A DNA stretch of 40,596 nucleotides from Methylococcales bacterium (GCA_028712795.1 JAQTPT010000038.1:1-40596); one strand, 5' to 3'; shown: positions 26,139 through 36,552, numbered from the stretch's first letter. Notes: generated by a model from the letters alone, not told the origin. Made by a program: numbers and translations.

Positions 26139-26252
26139 TGTCTGCGTTGTAAAAAGGATTACATAGCCAGCTATGCGCACCTTTTTACGCCTTGAAAATG
26201 AACAAAAATCCTGCACAATTTGGGTATATTCATTCTTGGAAATCGCCTTAAG
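26088..26252. repeat. large imperfect hairpin element at the transporter 5' end
   Basis: The left arm (about 26088-26117: TTAGGCGATTTCC, then GAATATACCCAA) is complementary to the right arm (about 26220-26252: TTGGGTATATTC, then GGAAATCGCCTTA). The interior of about 100 bases has a second inverted repeat, GTAAAAAGG with CCTTTTTAC. The result is a MITE-like or BIME-like long hairpin. It covers the only ATG codons available to start the transporter. Confidence 0.7.
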
Positions 26253-26387
26253 GGGGGCGATTCTTCGGGCTGCAGCATCTCGTCGGCCTGTCTCTGTGTG
26301 TGAGATATTATAACCCGGTCAAGTATTATCGAATCCGGGGCAATTCTAAAAGGCGTTGCAGGGCAAAACCGCCCGTCCGGGTTGAGT

Positions 26388-28346
26388 TTATTTGCAGGTC
26401 GACAAAATAGCTTGATTAAAAATATCCGCGCGGCTTTCCAGCAAGGTGAAATTTTCTTTTGCCCGGGTGACTGCGGTATAGACCAGTTCCCGTGTGAGCA
26501 CCTGGCTTTTGGTTTCAGGCAGGATCAACGCCACATGATTAAACTCGGAGCCTTGGGACTTATGCACCGTTATGGCAAACGCGGTTTCCACATCCGGCAA
26601 CCGCATGGGTGATATCCATAAAATCTTCACCTCATCGCCTGAGTTTTCGCACGGAAAAGCCACCCGCAGTTTCCCTGTGCTGTCTTTAAGCGTGATGCCC
26701 ACATCGCCGTTCATCAATCCCAGGTTGTAGTCGTTGCGCGTGATCATAACCGGGCGGCCTTCATACCAAAGGCTTGGCTTTTGCCTGGGAAACAACCACT
26801 GTTCGATGCGCTGATTCAAGCCCTCAACGCCCCAGACGCCCCGGCGCAGGGCGCAGAGAACCTGAAACGTATCAAAAGCAGCCAGTACTTGCTGTGCCCA
26901 TTGAGAATAGTGAGCACTAACCGCCGGGCGTTTTTTATCGATAACATCAAGATAATATCCGTAGCCCTGTCGGCTCTCAGGTTTACCTTCGTCCGGCAAA
27001 CCGGGATTTGCCGACACTAATTGCTTTAAACGCTTATCTGCTGGGTCAGTCAGCACTATCCGGTGAATATCCCGATAATGTTCAGAGTCATTCAGGATGA
27101 CTTGAGCCTGTGCAGAATTTCCTGAATTGACGGCCTTGGCTAATTGCCCGATTCCGCTGTGCTCGCCAAAACGGTAACTATAGCGAAGCACAACGGTTTG
27201 CTGGTTAATTGCAGAACCCACGGTCATGGGTTCACCGAGCGGTTCGTCAATGTAGGGCCTGATCCATTTTCTGGTTTGTTCATCGTAAGCTACGTTTTCT
27301 GAGCCGCGACATAGATCCCCCATCACGGAACCCGCTTCAACGGAAGCCAATTGATCCTTATCTCCCAGCAGTATTAATTGGGTGGAGTCCGGCAGCGCAT
27401 CCAGCAGTGAAGCCATCATTTCCAAATCAATCATGGAGGCTTCATCAACGATGACAATGTCTGCCACCAAGGGATTGTTCCGGTGATGGACATAGCGCCG
27501 GGAGTCGTGACGACTGCCCAGCAACCGGTGCAGCGTGCTCGCTTTCTTGGGGATGCCCGCCTTAATGCCGTCAGGAATCTCCAGATGCTCCAAAGCCTTG
27601 CGGATCGATTCGCTGACCCGCGCTGCGGCCTTTCCGGTCGGGGCGGCCAGCAAGATGTTAAGTTTACGGGTATTATTGGGCTCGCCATTAGCCAGCATAA
27701 TCAACAAAGCCAACAGCTTGGTTAATGTCGTGGTTTTACCAGTACCGGGACCGCCGGTAATAATGGCGAAGCGGGCACGCAGCGCTAAAACGCAGGCCAT
27801 TTTTTGCCAGTCGGGATTTTCCGGGCTGACAGGGAACAAAGCCGTTAATTGCGCTTGCAACGCCTTGGGCAAATGGGCCCTGACCGGCTGCAAACGTTGT
27901 TGAATGGATTTATCCAGTATTTGCTGATACTGCCAATAACGCCTTAAATATAAACGGTTACCGTCCAACACCAATGGCGTGTTGCCCTGACCCAACCCGA
28001 CCAGCAATGACCGGCTCAGAGCTGTTTTCCACTGCTCCAGATTATATGCGTTGATTACCGGCAATTCGGCAATGGCTTCCGCATCATTATCAATCTCGGG
28101 CTGCCAGGCGTCATCATTGGGAACAGCCAGCGTCAAACCGGGTTGCTGACAAAGTTTTTCCAGATCCAGATACACTTCCCCCCTGCCCAGTTGATGGCTG
28201 ACCAGCGCGCCAGCCCAGAGCACCGGATCACTCGCCGCAGTTTCCTGATCCAGGAGAAAGCGCGCAAAAGCCCTATCCAAATGACTCAACCAGCCAAGGC
28301 TAATCCATTTGTCGATATTTTTAAGTACGGATAGCCCATTGGTCAT
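26388..28346 (-). CDS. recD: exodeoxyribonuclease V alpha subunit RecD
   Basis: RecD is the fast 5'-3' helicase motor of RecBCD, which processes double-strand breaks until a Chi site is met. The 652-residue SF1B protein has Walker A IITGGPGTGKTTTLTKLL, Walker B VIVDEASMIDLEMM, the LLGDKDQLASVEAG motif and the late motif TVHKSQGSEFNHV. Its ATG overlaps the recB stop by four bases, so the two are coupled. It is the last gene of the recC-recB-recD operon. Confidence 0.96.
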   Translation of the reverse strand: MTNGLSVLKNIDKWISLGWLSHLDRAFARFLLDQETAASDPVLWAGALVSHQLGRGEVYLDLEKLCQQPGLTLAVPNDDAWQPEIDNDAEAIAELPVINAYNLEQWKTALSRSLLVGLGQGNTPLVLDGNRLYLRRYWQYQQILDKSIQQRLQPVRAHLPKALQAQLTALFPVSPENPDWQKMACVLALRARFAIITGGPGTGKTTTLTKLLALLIMLANGEPNNTRKLNILLAAPTGKAAARVSESIRKALEHLEIPDGIKAGIPKKASTLHRLLGSRHDSRRYVHHRNNPLVADIVIVDEASMIDLEMMASLLDALPDSTQLILLGDKDQLASVEAGSVMGDLCRGSENVAYDEQTRKWIRPYIDEPLGEPMTVGSAINQQTVVLRYSYRFGEHSGIGQLAKAVNSGNSAQAQVILNDSEHYRDIHRIVLTDPADKRLKQLVSANPGLPDEGKPESRQGYGYYLDVIDKKRPAVSAHYSQWAQQVLAAFDTFQVLCALRRGVWGVEGLNQRIEQWLFPRQKPSLWYEGRPVMITRNDYNLGLMNGDVGITLKDSTGKLRVAFPCENSGDEVKILWISPMRLPDVETAFAITVHKSQGSEFNHVALILPETKSQVLTRELVYTAVTRAKENFTLLESRADIFNQAILSTCK

Positions 28347-31300
28347 GCCATTTCTCCGTTGATGGCTGAGCTTGAAAACAGGCTATCCAAACCCTCAATC
28401 AATAGCCGGGACGGTTTGTCAAACATCCTGCCGCCAGAGGGGTTTTTTGAGCCCCGCAAAAAAAGATACAGGCCGCCGCCTACATGGGTGTCGTAATCAT
28501 AACGGACGCCCAGCCTTGCTTTCAGCAATCGATGCAGGGCCAACAAGTACAGCGCATACTGCAAATCATAGCGTTTGGCCAACATCGCCGTTTCCATTGC
28601 TTCCAAGGTGTATGCGTCATCATTGTTGCCAAGGCAATTAAACTTGTAGTCAACTACGTAGTATTGCTGGTTATGGACAAACACCAGATCAATAAAGCCT
28701 TTCAATAACCCGTTCACTTGAGTGGGCAATAAGCGTGGCCGCGCTTTACCGGCAAACGTATATTGAGTGACCAATCGATCAAGGGTTTGTACGTTTACAT
28801 CGTCGGCGCCAATGAGAAACTCCAGCTCCGCTTGATATTGGTCAAGACTAAGATCTTTCAAACTAACATTTTCATTTTCCAGCAATGGCATGGTTAGCCA
28901 TTGCGTTAATGCCATGGAAATGATGCTGCGTTTGTCATCCCATATATTGGGACTGAAGATTTTTTCGATCAGTTGCTGGCGTAAATCAGGGGACGACTGC
29001 ATGGTTTTAAAGCCATGCTGCCCGCACTGTTCCAATAAATCGTGCATCAACACGCCCGGACCTGCGCCCCTTGGCAAACCATGAATCCCGGACAAGGTTG
29101 TTGTTGATGCCCCACCGGACATATCGGCTTCATCGTTCTGCTTATCATCGTGAGCGGTTTCGGGCGCATGGGTCTGATTGAGGTCAATAGCCTGGACAGT
29201 GTTTTTATCTTCAACCTGCAAAGCGCTGTAGCTGGCTATCCACCAGTTATCGGCAATACTGGCGGTCGATTTGAGCGGTAATTCCACGGCTTCCTGCTGT
29301 TGCGAAGGCAGGTATTGATCCAGGCTGGTCACAGGCAATTGGGTGATGGCGATGTCATCACACGCGCCCTTGAGTTGAGTCAGTTGATCAGCTAAAGCAC
29401 TGGCTGGCATTCCGGACTGCCAGGCCAGCAAATATCCCATTGCGCTCTTTTCCAACTGGCACGCTTTGCTGTTACCGCTCTTAACCGGCGCCAAACCAAG
29501 CCAGCAAGCATGCCTTGCCCTGGTCATGGCGACGTAAAGCAAACGTAAATCTTCTTGAAGCCGCTCCCGGTCGCTTATGTTTTTGATGGCATCGTCCTTG
29601 CTCAAATCAATACATACGTGTTGGTTTTCGTCATGGTAGCGGTAATACGTGGTGTAACGGCTGCTAATTTCCCTGAAACTACAGATAAAAGGCAAAAATA
29701 CCAGCGGATATTCAAGGCCTTTGGATTTGTGGATGGTTATGATCTTAATTAAATTGGCATCGCTTTCCAGCCGGATAACATTCTCTTCCGCGGCTTGATG
29801 GGTTGCGGCGATTTCCTCGGCCAAATGCCTGATCAAGGCTTGTTCGCCCTCAAGCTGGCTGCTGGCTTGCTGGAGCAATTCGGCCAGGTGCAGAAGATTG
29901 GTTAAACAACGCTCGCCTTCATTGTCTGAAGACAGCCGCGCATGCAATCCGTACTCGCTGATCAGTTGCCGCAGAGCCGGCAAGATGCCGTCTTGCTGCC
30001 AGCGTTGCTGATAACCCAGAAAGCGCTCCAATTGTTGTTCCCAGCCGGGTTCATCCAACGTCAACTGATAGAGCGCCTGATAAGACCAGCCGAACGTAGC
30101 GGTGCTTAAAGCCGCGCGCACATTGCGTTCATTGCGTGGAGCGGCCAGCGCTTTCAGCCAAATCAACACATCAGCCGCTTCGCCGGTTGCATAGATGGAA
30201 TCGCGTTCGGAAAGATAAACGCTTCGAAGCCGTCGGTTTGCCAAAGCTTTTCGTATCGCTTTAGCTTCCGTGCCGCTCCGCACCAGAATGGCGATATCCG
30301 AGGGTTGTAAGGGTTGAATAGTGCCGGACGTTGATTTAAACCCGGTTTGACCCTGATTTGCCGAATTGAGCAGCCGCACAATCTCACTCGCCGTCACGTC
30401 TGCCATACCCTCGCGATAATCCGGCATACCGATAGCCTCGGTCGAGTCCCAATGCCAGAGCGTTAAGGCTGAAGCCAATTGTCCGTTGATCACCCATTGC
30501 TCATCACGGCCTTTGGCAGCGACGGGTATAAACGGTAACGGATTAGACGTTTCGCTTTTAAAACGAAAAGCGCCTTCGACTTGCAGATCGGCTTGAAAAA
30601 ATACCTGATTGACCGCATTTACCAGGGCTTGAGTGGAACGAAAATTGGTAACCAGCGTGTAATGCCGGCCCGTAGTGGCCCGATGGGCTTTGAGATAGGT
30701 ATGGATATCGGCGCCCCGGAACGAATAGATCGCCTGCTTGGGATCGCCAATCATAAAACAACCCGATCCATTATCCGCGCCAGCCGGATACAGGATGGCA
30801 AAAATCCGGTATTGCACGGAGTCGGTGTCCTGAAACTCATCAATCAACGCCATCGGATATTGCTGGCGGATCACGCTGGCCAAGCGCTCGCCGTTGTCAG
30901 CGTGCAGCGCCTTATCGAGGCGCGTCAGCATATCGTCGAAGGTCATTCGCGCCAGCCGTTGTTTTTCGGTATCGTAACGATGCCGTATCCAGTGGATGGC
31001 ATGTAAGGTCAGTTTTTCGCCAATGTCGGTTTCTTGCAGCGCAAAGCTGACCAGATCATCGATGGCTTTAAAAGCCACATGCTGTAAATCACCCGCTTTG
31101 TCTTGATGGGCTTTAACCAGTCCCGACAGCAATTTTTGTTGGCCGAATTTAACCAGTGCATCGGTATCCTGGGTAATGCCCATTTGCGCCCATGAGGCCA
31201 TTTCAGCCAATTTGCCCTTGAACGTCGCTTGCCGGTATTGATTGCCATTTAACCAGCGGTTATCGGAGGCCTTGTTCAATAGCGTTTCGATGTCTTCCTG

Positions 31301-32041
31301 ATCGCTCAACCATAGCCTGCGTGCCTGGGTTTCCAGGTCGCTTCGTTGTTTTTCCCATTCCTCCCAGTCATTGAATACCGCCGCAATGTCCGTGTCAGCG
31401 CAGTCAAGCCCCAACGCCTCGGTTTCAAACAATAGCGGCGCAAGTGACTTGGTCATTTCTTCCGGCGAAGCAGCGAACTTGAGCGCCGCCCGGCAAGCGG
31501 TTTCTGTCAGCGGGTAAAAAAAAGTCCGCCAATAATCACGCACCACTTCATTCAATAACTCCGTATCATCGGTGTTGACCTCCTGCCGAAACAGGCTGCC
31601 GCTGTCGAATGCGTGTTGTTGCAGCATGCGGTTACACCAACTGTGTATGGTGTAAACCGAGGATTCATCCATCCAGTTGGCGGCCAGTTCCAGGCGGCGG
31701 GCACAAGCGGCCCAATCATTGGGCTTATAACCGGCGCGCAACGGCTCCAGGAAATCATCACAATCAACCGGTTGTTGCCGAAAGTAACGCGCCGCCTGGG
31801 TAAGGCGGGTACGGATACGTTCGCGTAATTCCTTGGTGGCGGCATCAGTAAAAGTCACGACCAGAATATCGGGAGGCAATAATTCACGCGTTGGCAAATG
31901 AGTATTTTGACCATGACCAAGAATGAGCCGGACATAGAGCGCCGCGATGGTATAGGTTTTCCCGGTTCCCGCGCTGGCTTCGATCAATCGGGTGCCGGAC
32001 AACGGAAAATCAAGAGGATTTAAAGGGTTTGCGGCGGTCAT
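28343..32041 (-). CDS. recB: exodeoxyribonuclease V beta subunit RecB
   Basis: RecB is the 3'-5' helicase and the nuclease of RecBCD and loads RecA. At 1232 residues it has a UvrD-like SF1A helicase with Walker A EASAGTGKTYTIAALY near 17-32, Walker B ALIDEFQDTD, and FMIGDPKQAIYSFRGAD. The C-terminal nuclease domain has GLLKGFIDLVF and VVDYKFNCLG, providing the metal-binding Asp and the catalytic DxK; both key positions are intact. Four-base overlaps join it to recC and recD. No ptrA gene separates recC from recB, unlike in E. coli. Confidence 0.97.
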   Translation of the reverse strand: MTAANPLNPLDFPLSGTRLIEASAGTGKTYTIAALYVRLILGHGQNTHLPTRELLPPDILVVTFTDAATKELRERIRTRLTQAARYFRQQPVDCDDFLEPLRAGYKPNDWAACARRLELAANWMDESSVYTIHSWCNRMLQQHAFDSGSLFRQEVNTDDTELLNEVVRDYWRTFFYPLTETACRAALKFAASPEEMTKSLAPLLFETEALGLDCADTDIAAVFNDWEEWEKQRSDLETQARRLWLSDQEDIETLLNKASDNRWLNGNQYRQATFKGKLAEMASWAQMGITQDTDALVKFGQQKLLSGLVKAHQDKAGDLQHVAFKAIDDLVSFALQETDIGEKLTLHAIHWIRHRYDTEKQRLARMTFDDMLTRLDKALHADNGERLASVIRQQYPMALIDEFQDTDSVQYRIFAILYPAGADNGSGCFMIGDPKQAIYSFRGADIHTYLKAHRATTGRHYTLVTNFRSTQALVNAVNQVFFQADLQVEGAFRFKSETSNPLPFIPVAAKGRDEQWVINGQLASALTLWHWDSTEAIGMPDYREGMADVTASEIVRLLNSANQGQTGFKSTSGTIQPLQPSDIAILVRSGTEAKAIRKALANRRLRSVYLSERDSIYATGEAADVLIWLKALAAPRNERNVRAALSTATFGWSYQALYQLTLDEPGWEQQLERFLGYQQRWQQDGILPALRQLISEYGLHARLSSDNEGERCLTNLLHLAELLQQASSQLEGEQALIRHLAEEIAATHQAAEENVIRLESDANLIKIITIHKSKGLEYPLVFLPFICSFREISSRYTTYYRYHDENQHVCIDLSKDDAIKNISDRERLQEDLRLLYVAMTRARHACWLGLAPVKSGNSKACQLEKSAMGYLLAWQSGMPASALADQLTQLKGACDDIAITQLPVTSLDQYLPSQQQEAVELPLKSTASIADNWWIASYSALQVEDKNTVQAIDLNQTHAPETAHDDKQNDEADMSGGASTTTLSGIHGLPRGAGPGVLMHDLLEQCGQHGFKTMQSSPDLRQQLIEKIFSPNIWDDKRSIISMALTQWLTMPLLENENVSLKDLSLDQYQAELEFLIGADDVNVQTLDRLVTQYTFAGKARPRLLPTQVNGLLKGFIDLVFVHNQQYYVVDYKFNCLGNNDDAYTLEAMETAMLAKRYDLQYALYLLALHRLLKARLGVRYDYDTHVGGGLYLFLRGSKNPSGGRMFDKPSRLLIEGLDSLFSSSAINGEMA

Positions 32042-35000
32042 GATTGCGCCGCCTGTGTAGTCTGTTGTTTCTTGATCTGATTAAATGCCGGGAGGTAAAG
32101 CTTGTTAGCCCAGTCCACAAAACCATCTTGAGCGGCTTCCGGTTTTAAGCTGGCAAAGCTTGGGAAGAAACGCGCCAGATAGGCATCGTAATCCACTTCG
32201 CCCTTATTCCAGTCATCGCCTTCGTATCGGGATTGCGCGGCATATAGCGCTTTGTCAGGTGCGGCATCTAACCAGGCGAACGCCGTTTTGCAGGCAACCG
32301 GCAAGGGCGCTTGCATTCCCCGGTACCAGGCTCCAAGCAGGGTTTTGAGTTGTTCGCGTGCATTGGCTTGGGTAATGGGGGATATTTCGATCACGGCATC
32401 AAAACCCATCACCAGAGTCTTTATATTCATGCCAACGGCGCAGCCAGCAAGATGCTGGATCCATTGCAGCAGCAAGTTGGCATAGTTGATTTTGTCCGCC
32501 GTGGTGAGCAAGGCTTGTGCGTTTACCTGAATCAGGCCCGTGTTTAAGCCATCGCAGTCTTGCCGGAAATGGCTTAATTCACCGGTTAACTGCACCGTAA
32601 TGCCATCAGGTAGCGCAAAACTCAAATCAATGACCTGCGGGTCAATCTCAGTCGGCCATAACTGTAACAGGGACTGATAACGCTGCCAGACCTGATTGAC
32701 CGGCTCGGCAATGCCAGCGTAGGCCGAGTGGGCAAAACCGCCGAGGGGAAGTTGACCTTTACGGGCCATTGCCGTGTATTGTTGGTTAAAAAACGCCCCG
32801 GTGTTGCCTGGGGATTCGCTCTTCAAGGCGCTCAACAGGTCATTGCCCAGTACATACCGTTGAAGGTGGTTAAAACCAAACGGTTCGTTATCTTCGCTGG
32901 TTACGTTTTCTTCGTCAAAGCCAAACTTGAGGGTTTGGTTACAGTAGGTTTTTACCGGCGCTTTCAGAAAACGCGCCAACGATTCCAGGCTTACCGTAAA
33001 CGCTTTTTCATATCCGGCCGCCGTTGCAGGGGTGGATAAACTGATGGGCTCTGATTGTTCAAACCATTCCTCCGCATAAGTGAACAACCGGGAATCACGA
33101 TTTTTGGCCACATACTGTTTACTGAAAGGTTGCAGCGGATGTTCGACGGTTAATGCATTCAGTAAAGGCGGATCGTTACCGGCCAATCGCCAGCCCAAAG
33201 CCAGCGCATCGCGTAATTGGCTAACCAGAACCGAGGGCGGCCGTTCACTGTTATCGCGAATGTTGCGGCCCACCCAACTGATGTGAAGTTGTTGCCGCGC
33301 CGAAAGCAGGGCTTCAAGAAACAGGTATTGATCATCCTGCCTGCGTGAGCGGTCACCGGGGCGATATTGTCCGCGCTGACTCATCAAATCAAAACTTTGC
33401 ACGGGTTGACTGCGCGGATAATCACCGTCGTTCATGCCCAGCAGACAGATCAGACGAAAGGGGATGGCGCGCATCGGCATCAGGGTGCAGAAATTGACGC
33501 GGCCACTTAAAAACCGCTGCTGGAGATTGGGTTCATCCACTGCGGACAGCCAGGCTTCACGCACAACATTTAAAGGCAGGGAGTCAGTGCGGGTTAATCC
33601 GGCTTGTTGGCAGACTTGTCCCCAGGCGCTTAAAGAACGGGTAAGGATATCTAGCGTTTTTCTCTCCCGTTCGTTGCTGTCCACAAAAAAATCCGCGAGC
33701 AGCGCCAGCAGCGTGTGTTGCCAAGTCTCGGAATTTTGATCTTGCCGTAGCAAGCTGGCGTATTTCTCAAGCGTTTCCAGCAGAAAAGACAAGCCACCGG
33801 CCCATTGCGCCTCCAGTCCGCCAATTTCACCGTAAGGTTCTATCCCATTGAATGCCTCACCCGCCCCGACGGCATAGCCCAGCAACATCCTTCGCAAGCC
33901 AAATTGCCAGGTATTGGCTTCCAAATGCTCAGGCATCGCGACGGTTTGCGCCCGTTGACGGGCATTTAAACCCCAGCGGATGCCCGCCTCTTCAACCCAT
34001 TGATGCAGTTTTGGGATAGCGGTTTCATCAATGCCAAACCGCTGCCTTAAAGCAGGCACCTCCAGCAGACCAAGAAACCCGCTGACCGCAAAACGCGAGT
34101 CCGGCAAATTAAGCAGGGCTTCAACCGCCACCAGCAAGGGATTTTGGCCGCGCTGTTGCTGGTCGGCCAAACTATAAGGTATGTAGCGGGCGTCGCCGGG
34201 CTTTATCTGACCAAATACCGCGCGGATATGCGGCGCGTATTTATTGATGTCCGGCACCATCACGATCACATCGCGCGGATGCAAGTCTGTCGCCGTATTA
34301 AACCGGGCCAATAACTGATCGTGAAGAATTTCAACCTCGCGTTGCGGGCTATGCGCAACATGAAACACCAGCGATTCATCCACTACAGGCAGCACAACAG
34401 GTTCCGGCGGCAGAGGCTCCAAATCCAGTATCGACTGTTGCAACTGGTGCAACAGGCAGCGCTGACTGGTTTCGCCGTAATCCTTAAACAGGTCGATTTT
34501 GCTGTCCGGCCAATGCCAGTTTTTATAGCTTTGGGTTTCATCGAACTGATCCAGTAAACGGATATAATCCCGCCCCTGTTTGCCCCAGGCCGCGAGTAAG
34601 GGCTGCGCGTGAAGGTGCAGTTCTTCGGCGGTCAAGGATGATGTCATTCCGGATTTATAGGCTTGGCGGCGCTGTTCGGCTTTTAACAGCTCTTTGTCTT
34701 CAATAATATCCGCCCAGTAATGTTGGCAGGGGTTATGGACAAACAGCACAATCTGGCAAAATTTTCCCAATTTAGCCAACACTTCAAGCGCTTGCTGCGG
34801 CAAGGACGACAAGCCAAACACAATGATCCGTCGGGGAATGCCGGCGGGACGCCGATCCAGCGTATCAATGCGATCCATAAACAGCGTATGCACCGAGGCG
34901 CGGCTGGCGTAGGGTGTGGTGAAGTCGCCCAAATCGGTTAATATGGCCCGCCACAAGGCCGCTTGCCAGCGGTGCGGTTCGGGCAAAGCCTGCATCTGTC

Positions 35001-35523
35001 CATGCGCATTACGCAAGCTATCAAGCCCCGTTGCCCAATCCGCAATCCAGTCGGAACGATACACCTGATACTGGTCAAAAAGATCGGCCAGTTGTTCGGT
35101 GAGTTGATAGCGTTTACGGCTGGTGTTATCGTCCGCCAGAAAAGCCGCCAGGGTCTCAAAACCCGGCTGGGTGACCAGACTTGGCAGCAAGCGGTACAAG
35201 CGCCAGGTCAAAGGCGCTTTTGCCAGCAGTTGTTCTCTGGGAATCTGCGCGCCCAATACCGCCCGGTAAACACTCCAGATAAACGACGAGGGCAATTGCA
35301 GGGTCATTGCAGCCGCGATACCTAACGCGCTATTTTGCGCCAGACTCTGCTGCAGCCATTGCCCCATGCCATTGCTTTGCACCAGAAACACCTCGTTTTC
35401 CAGCGGAGCCAGAGGATGTTCACGCAGCCAATACTCCACCACATTCCCCAACTCTTCCAGTTTGTTGGAGTGAATGACGGCAATGCCGTTGTCCAGAGGG
35501 GGTGTGTGGTTGGTTTCTGTCAT
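32038..35523 (-). CDS. recC: exodeoxyribonuclease V gamma subunit RecC
   Basis: RecC is the scaffold that splits the DNA strands and recognises Chi. This 1161-residue protein has the typical N-terminus, with IHSNKLEELGNVV and VFLVQSNGMGQWLQ. FCTLMPMRAIPFRLICLLGM and NDGDYPRSQPVQSFD are conserved late landmarks. It has an inactivated-helicase and dead-nuclease fold, so motif residues are not diagnostic of activity. It is the first gene of the operon and overlaps recB by four bases. The start at the ATG 35523 is consistent with the family. Confidence 0.95.
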   Translation of the reverse strand: MTETNHTPPLDNGIAVIHSNKLEELGNVVEYWLREHPLAPLENEVFLVQSNGMGQWLQQSLAQNSALGIAAAMTLQLPSSFIWSVYRAVLGAQIPREQLLAKAPLTWRLYRLLPSLVTQPGFETLAAFLADDNTSRKRYQLTEQLADLFDQYQVYRSDWIADWATGLDSLRNAHGQMQALPEPHRWQAALWRAILTDLGDFTTPYASRASVHTLFMDRIDTLDRRPAGIPRRIIVFGLSSLPQQALEVLAKLGKFCQIVLFVHNPCQHYWADIIEDKELLKAEQRRQAYKSGMTSSLTAEELHLHAQPLLAAWGKQGRDYIRLLDQFDETQSYKNWHWPDSKIDLFKDYGETSQRCLLHQLQQSILDLEPLPPEPVVLPVVDESLVFHVAHSPQREVEILHDQLLARFNTATDLHPRDVIVMVPDINKYAPHIRAVFGQIKPGDARYIPYSLADQQQRGQNPLLVAVEALLNLPDSRFAVSGFLGLLEVPALRQRFGIDETAIPKLHQWVEEAGIRWGLNARQRAQTVAMPEHLEANTWQFGLRRMLLGYAVGAGEAFNGIEPYGEIGGLEAQWAGGLSFLLETLEKYASLLRQDQNSETWQHTLLALLADFFVDSNERERKTLDILTRSLSAWGQVCQQAGLTRTDSLPLNVVREAWLSAVDEPNLQQRFLSGRVNFCTLMPMRAIPFRLICLLGMNDGDYPRSQPVQSFDLMSQRGQYRPGDRSRRQDDQYLFLEALLSARQQLHISWVGRNIRDNSERPPSVLVSQLRDALALGWRLAGNDPPLLNALTVEHPLQPFSKQYVAKNRDSRLFTYAEEWFEQSEPISLSTPATAAGYEKAFTVSLESLARFLKAPVKTYCNQTLKFGFDEENVTSEDNEPFGFNHLQRYVLGNDLLSALKSESPGNTGAFFNQQYTAMARKGQLPLGGFAHSAYAGIAEPVNQVWQRYQSLLQLWPTEIDPQVIDLSFALPDGITVQLTGELSHFRQDCDGLNTGLIQVNAQALLTTADKINYANLLLQWIQHLAGCAVGMNIKTLVMGFDAVIEISPITQANAREQLKTLLGAWYRGMQAPLPVACKTAFAWLDAAPDKALYAAQSRYEGDDWNKGEVDYDAYLARFFPSFASLKPEAAQDGFVDWANKLYLPAFNQIKKQQTTQAAQS

Positions 35524-35682
35524 GGATTGGGGGGCGTGGTGAAATAATGGATTGTTGAGCCGGTTGTTGGAGTTTAGTCACTTAGACAAGTAAGGCGGTT
35601 TCACTTCGTGCTCTAACGGGTCGTGATAGCAAACCGCCAATATCAACATAAAAGGTCAAAGAAAAGCGAACATAAAAACCGC

Positions 35683-35758
35683 CTGGAAAAGTCCGGGCGG
35701 GGATCAGGTTCAAGGCTTCGCTCATGGCGGATTGACTAACGCGAATCCGGGGGTTATA
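35683..35758 (+). repeat. dispersed repeat, copy 2 (partner at 23467-23550)
   Basis: This stretch shares AAAAGTCC, GGTTCAA, TCATGGCGGATTG and GAATCCG, in the same order, with the minus strand of 23467-23550. The copies have diverged by substitutions and by a deletion of about six bases. Neither copy codes for protein. Confidence 0.6.
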
Positions 35759-35775
35759 GATGCAATCGGATATGA

Positions 35776-35858
35776 GTAGGTTGGGTTAACAGCTTTATCG
35801 TTAACCCAACACATTTGTGCAATAAATGTTGGGTTGCAAAAAGCGCAACCCAACCTAC
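35776..35858. repeat. 83-bp compound palindrome, copy 2 (inverted)
   Basis: It is the reverse complement of the element at 24612-24694 over its full length, except for about seven bases in the linker between the two stem-loops. Both stems and the loop GATAAAGCT (reverse complement AGCTTTATC here) are unchanged. It sits between recC and the GC-rich RNA-like region. Confidence 0.9.
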
Positions 35859-35861
35859 GCG

Positions 35862-36550
35862 GCTTCCAAGGTCGCTTCTATAACTTGTTAACCAGCCCTT
35901 CATGTCCGGTTACTCAAGAATCTATCAAGTGCCCAGAGCCCCTTTGCACGCTCAAGGTGTTATCTCTTGCGCCGAAGTGTCTCGCACTCCGTCAGCAGAC
36001 GTTACTCTGCCTTCATCGCTCATACGGACTCATGCGTCAATCCTAAACCCTTCCACCACCTTGGATAAACCTCAGTAGCGGATCTTTGCAGGTTGCTGTC
36101 AGCCCCTGCTGGAAGTAGGACCTTCCCGGCGTTATCTCTGTAAATCTTTCTCTACGTGCTTGAATCCTTACCCCGGCCAACTCCTGTGGTGCACCTACCC
36201 ATTTCTTCCCACAGAACATCGGCCTTCCCGGAGGGATGAGCCGGTCGGCGCTTGGCAATATCCACACGGCAATTTCTGTGTGGGCGGACTGACGAGGCTG
36301 CAATTATTCCTTTATCTTCAGGCCCGTAGATTTGCTCGCCACCCAGATTGCTCCCACCGCTGTATCTCTAGTACACAGGGCGGCCGTGGCTTTTACGTCC
36401 CCGCATATCTCGGTCTGTTACCTCGCCGAGCAGGGGATATGCTAACCGTCCGTTTTGGGCAACTGACGGTAGAGGGACTTTCACCCTCCAAGATTTACAG
36501 CCTTGCCGGCTGCTCCCATACCTCGTCACGCCGAGGCATCCACCAAAATT
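35862..36550 (-). ncRNA. GC-rich, probably structured RNA region (group II intron-like remnant?)
   Basis: About 690 bases directly after the lipoprotein stop codon have no credible protein on either strand but many short complementary segments. Read on the minus strand, CCTCGGCGTGACGAGG, CAGCCGGCAAGGCTG and GGAGGGTGAAAGTCCCTC are consecutive hairpins. Further on, CCGTCAGTTG... pairs with GGACGGTTAGC, and ATATCCCC pairs with ATATGCGGGG. The GGGTGAAAGTCCC hairpin and the neighbouring GGCAAGGCTGTAA are reminiscent of domain I of bacterial group II introns. No reverse transcriptase ORF is present and I could not identify a convincing domain V. It may be a deletion remnant, another structured RNA or part of the preceding transcript. 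Confidence 0.4.
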
Positions 36551-36552
36551 TA

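Noticed and set aside
36520..36550. Resemblance to the 5' end of 23S rRNA (GGTGGATGCC on the minus strand)
   Set aside because: The match stops after about 11 bases and nothing downstream follows the rRNA sequence.
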